Assembly (NCBI GenBank): GCA_900299255.1
Contig: OMJB01000075.1
Span: 1 to 64,000 of the forward strand
Length of the DNA: 64,000 nucleotides
Direction: 5' to 3'
DNA from: Sphingobacteriales bacterium
GTDB taxonomy: Bacteria > Bacteroidota > Bacteroidia > Chitinophagales > Chitinophagaceae
The notes under the pieces are model-generated. The model did not search any database, was not told the origin of the DNA, and saw only the letters and a list, made by a program, of their open reading frames with translations. Below, one piece after another: positions 62,913-64,000 of the stretch. How positions within the stretch are numbered: the stretch's first letter is position 1; each line of letters begins with the position of its first letter. The translations under genes were made by a program, and so were the position numbers.

Positions 62913-63536
62913 TTATTTCTTTGCTGCTGCTGCCGGAGCTGCTCCCTTGGCTGGTGCTGCCGCTGCTGCTGCTGCGGTAACTTCCTGGCGGAGTGCACGG
63001 GTAGTAACCACAGATGCAATTGGAATACGTGGAGAGTTTAGAATTTCGATGTTATCTGCCTTCACATCTTCAACACGGATATTGCCATGCAACTGCAGGT
63101 TTGTTATGTCTACAGTGATGTGCTCCATCAGGAATTTAGGATAAGTGCGCACGTTCAGAGATTTGATCTTCAGCTCCAGGCGGCCACCGTCTTTAACACC
63201 CTGCGACTGCCCAACAAATTTAATCGGGAGGGTTGCGTTTACTTTTTTATCTTCAACCAGTTCCAGAAAGTCCAGGTGGTTGAGATCATCTGTAACAACG
63301 TCAAACTGAATGTCTTTCAGAATACTGCGGTATGTTTTTCCACCAACAGTAATTTCAGCCAACTGGAATTCAGGTGTGTACACCAGCGTTTTAAAAGCAG
63401 GAGTTGGCGCGCTGAAATGAATTGTTTCTTTACCGCCGTAAATAACACCCGGTACTTCTCCTTCAGAACGAAGCTGGCGTGTAGCTTTTTTGCCAAGATC
63501 GCTTCTTAATTTGCCTTCAATTTTTACACTTTTCAT
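62913..63536 (-). CDS. rplY: 50S ribosomal protein L25 (Ctc/general stress type)
   Basis: 207 aa: N-terminal 5S rRNA-binding L25 domain (MKSVKIEGKLRSDLGKKATRQLRSEGEVPGVIYGG) followed by the TL5 C-terminal domain (LRVTYPKFL-like NVRTYPKFLMEHITVD). The tail is Ala/Pro-rich low complexity (AAAAAAPAKGAAPAAAAKK), typical of Bacteroidetes L25. Lies just downstream of prs, the usual order in this phylum; the expected pth does not follow. Confidence 0.95.
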   Translation of the reverse strand: MKSVKIEGKLRSDLGKKATRQLRSEGEVPGVIYGGKETIHFSAPTPAFKTLVYTPEFQLAEITVGGKTYRSILKDIQFDVVTDDLNHLDFLELVEDKKVNATLPIKFVGQSQGVKDGGRLELKIKSLNVRTYPKFLMEHITVDITNLQLHGNIRVEDVKADNIEILNSPRIPIASVVTTRALRQEVTAAAAAAAPAKGAAPAAAAKK

Positions 63537-63809
63537 TTTTTTAGTGTTTTTTTCTTCCGGTCACGTGCGCTATTCCGCCTAACATACGTGCCGAAATCCG
63601 TTTTAATAATAAAGGTCTTCCCTTTGTGGGGGCGGATTTTTTTGTATAAACAGTCGTTTTATTTTAGTCGTAAGTCGTAAGTCGAAAGTCATGAGTCGTG
63701 AGATCTGTGATTTGCGATTTTACTAAGAGTTTCTTATATTTTATTAGCCTGTCTTTTGTAATTAAGTCAACATTGGTAACCACTCAGGCTCATTAAAATG
63801 AGTCGTTGG
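63537..63809. other. Intergenic spacer between prs and rplY
   Basis: Non-coding. Contains the heptamer repeat (63666-63700) and an inverted repeat at the prs end: GTAACCA (63776-63782) with TGGTTAC (63807-63813), enclosing CTCATT/AATGAG. That hairpin overlaps the prs stop and lacks a T-run. No clear rplY promoter was found. Confidence 0.5.
63666..63700. repeat. Heptamer tandem repeat (AGTCGTA-type)
   Basis: Five units of seven bases: AGTCGTA, AGTCGTA, AGTCGAA, AGTCATG, AGTCGTG. Same unit as at 281-308. Confidence 0.8.
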
Positions 63810-64000
63810 TTACTTTCTCTGACTATGAATAAACAAAGAACTAATTGACTTATTCTCGAAAGTATTACGGATAGCTACTGCAAACAGATCGCCGGTTGAT
63901 AATACTTTAATTTTATCGCATTGATTTTTCAGCGGTATGGTATCACAAACTACCAGTTCCTCCAGTTCAGAATTAGCGATATTCTCATAAGCCTTGCCAC
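63810..64000 (-). CDS. prs: Ribose-phosphate pyrophosphokinase, 3' end only
   Basis: The last 62 codons up to TAA at 63810. They read SELEELVVCDTIPLKNQCDKI then VLSTGDLFAVAIRNTFENKSISSLF, the C-terminal signature of PRPP synthetase, followed by a short extension IHSQRK. The gene continues past the right edge. PRPP is made from ribose-5-P and ATP for nucleotide and amino-acid synthesis. Upstream of rplY as usual in Bacteroidetes. Confidence 0.9.
   Translation of the reverse strand, partial: GKAYENIANSELEELVVCDTIPLKNQCDKIKVLSTGDLFAVAIRNTFENKSISSLFIHSQRK

Noticed and set aside
1-64000. Mobile elements, prophage, tRNA or rRNA genes
   Set aside because: No transposase, integrase, phage structural gene, terminal inverted repeat with target duplication, cloverleaf or rRNA-like segment was recognised by reading; a tRNAscan/Infernal run would be decisive.

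Overview
The window looks like chromosomal DNA of a Bacteroidetes bacterium, most likely a member of the Chitinophagales/Sphingobacteriia side of the phylum. Evidence: at least two secreted proteins end in type IX secretion (Por) sorting domains; promoters fit the phylum's TTTG/TAnnTTTG pattern; there are LytTR/LytS pairs with a Y_Y_Y-type sensor, a stand-alone methylmalonyl-CoA mutase catalytic subunit, DUF4175 and BtrH-type proteins, and AT-rich leaders without Shine-Dalgarno sequences. No rRNA, tRNA, CRISPR array, transposase or phage gene was found. Content is mostly housekeeping and secreted/envelope genes, densely packed in short operons.

Layout. 1-3.1 kb: end of an S1/P1 nuclease-like gene, a 680-bp non-coding stretch with heptamer repeats and hairpins, a methylmalonyl-CoA mutase subunit and a small membrane protein. 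3.4-10 kb: rpoN, an NtrC-type regulator, two histidine kinases and two single-domain receivers. 10-15.4 kb: an operon of three tandem LolA-like secreted paralogues and a giant beta-propeller protein. 15.5-24.3 kb: a lipoprotein behind a sigma54-like promoter, rlmD, two tandem TlpA-like thioredoxins with duplicated promoters, a SurA-like PPIase and a beta-CASP RNase. 24.6-32.3 kb: a T9SS-exported C10 protease with a small secreted partner, a LytTR/LytS pair and a candidate structured small RNA behind LytTR-like direct repeats. 32.3-41.4 kb: hutI, a sugar-phosphate isomerase, yraN, an M1 aminopeptidase, a lipase, an SDR and a membrane-protein pair separated by a single in-frame TGA. 41.5-49.7 kb: DUF4175 coiled-coil protein, a membrane protein behind a sigma54-like element, a thioredoxin-like protein, rarA, a phospholipase C/P1 nuclease and GtrA. 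49.7-55.7 kb: a PDZ/MORN-like gene split by an in-frame TGA, a BtrH-like acyltransferase pair, an EEP phosphohydrolase, a frameshifted DinB gene and a T9SS esterase. 55.9-64 kb: recQ, a PadR/membrane module with a visible operator, a lipoprotein, a hydrolase, a DUF2089/membrane module, rplY and the 3' end of prs.

How the parts fit. Several regulatory layers sit beside possible targets: RpoN plus an NtrC-type activator, with sigma54-like elements at 15.5, 24.5 and 45.2 kb; a LytTR/LytS pair followed by a LytTR-like site and an RNA; a PadR repressor with a dyad at its own start site. Two one-nucleotide-type lesions (in-frame TGA) and one -1 frameshift could be real decay, recoding or assembly errors and need read-level checking.
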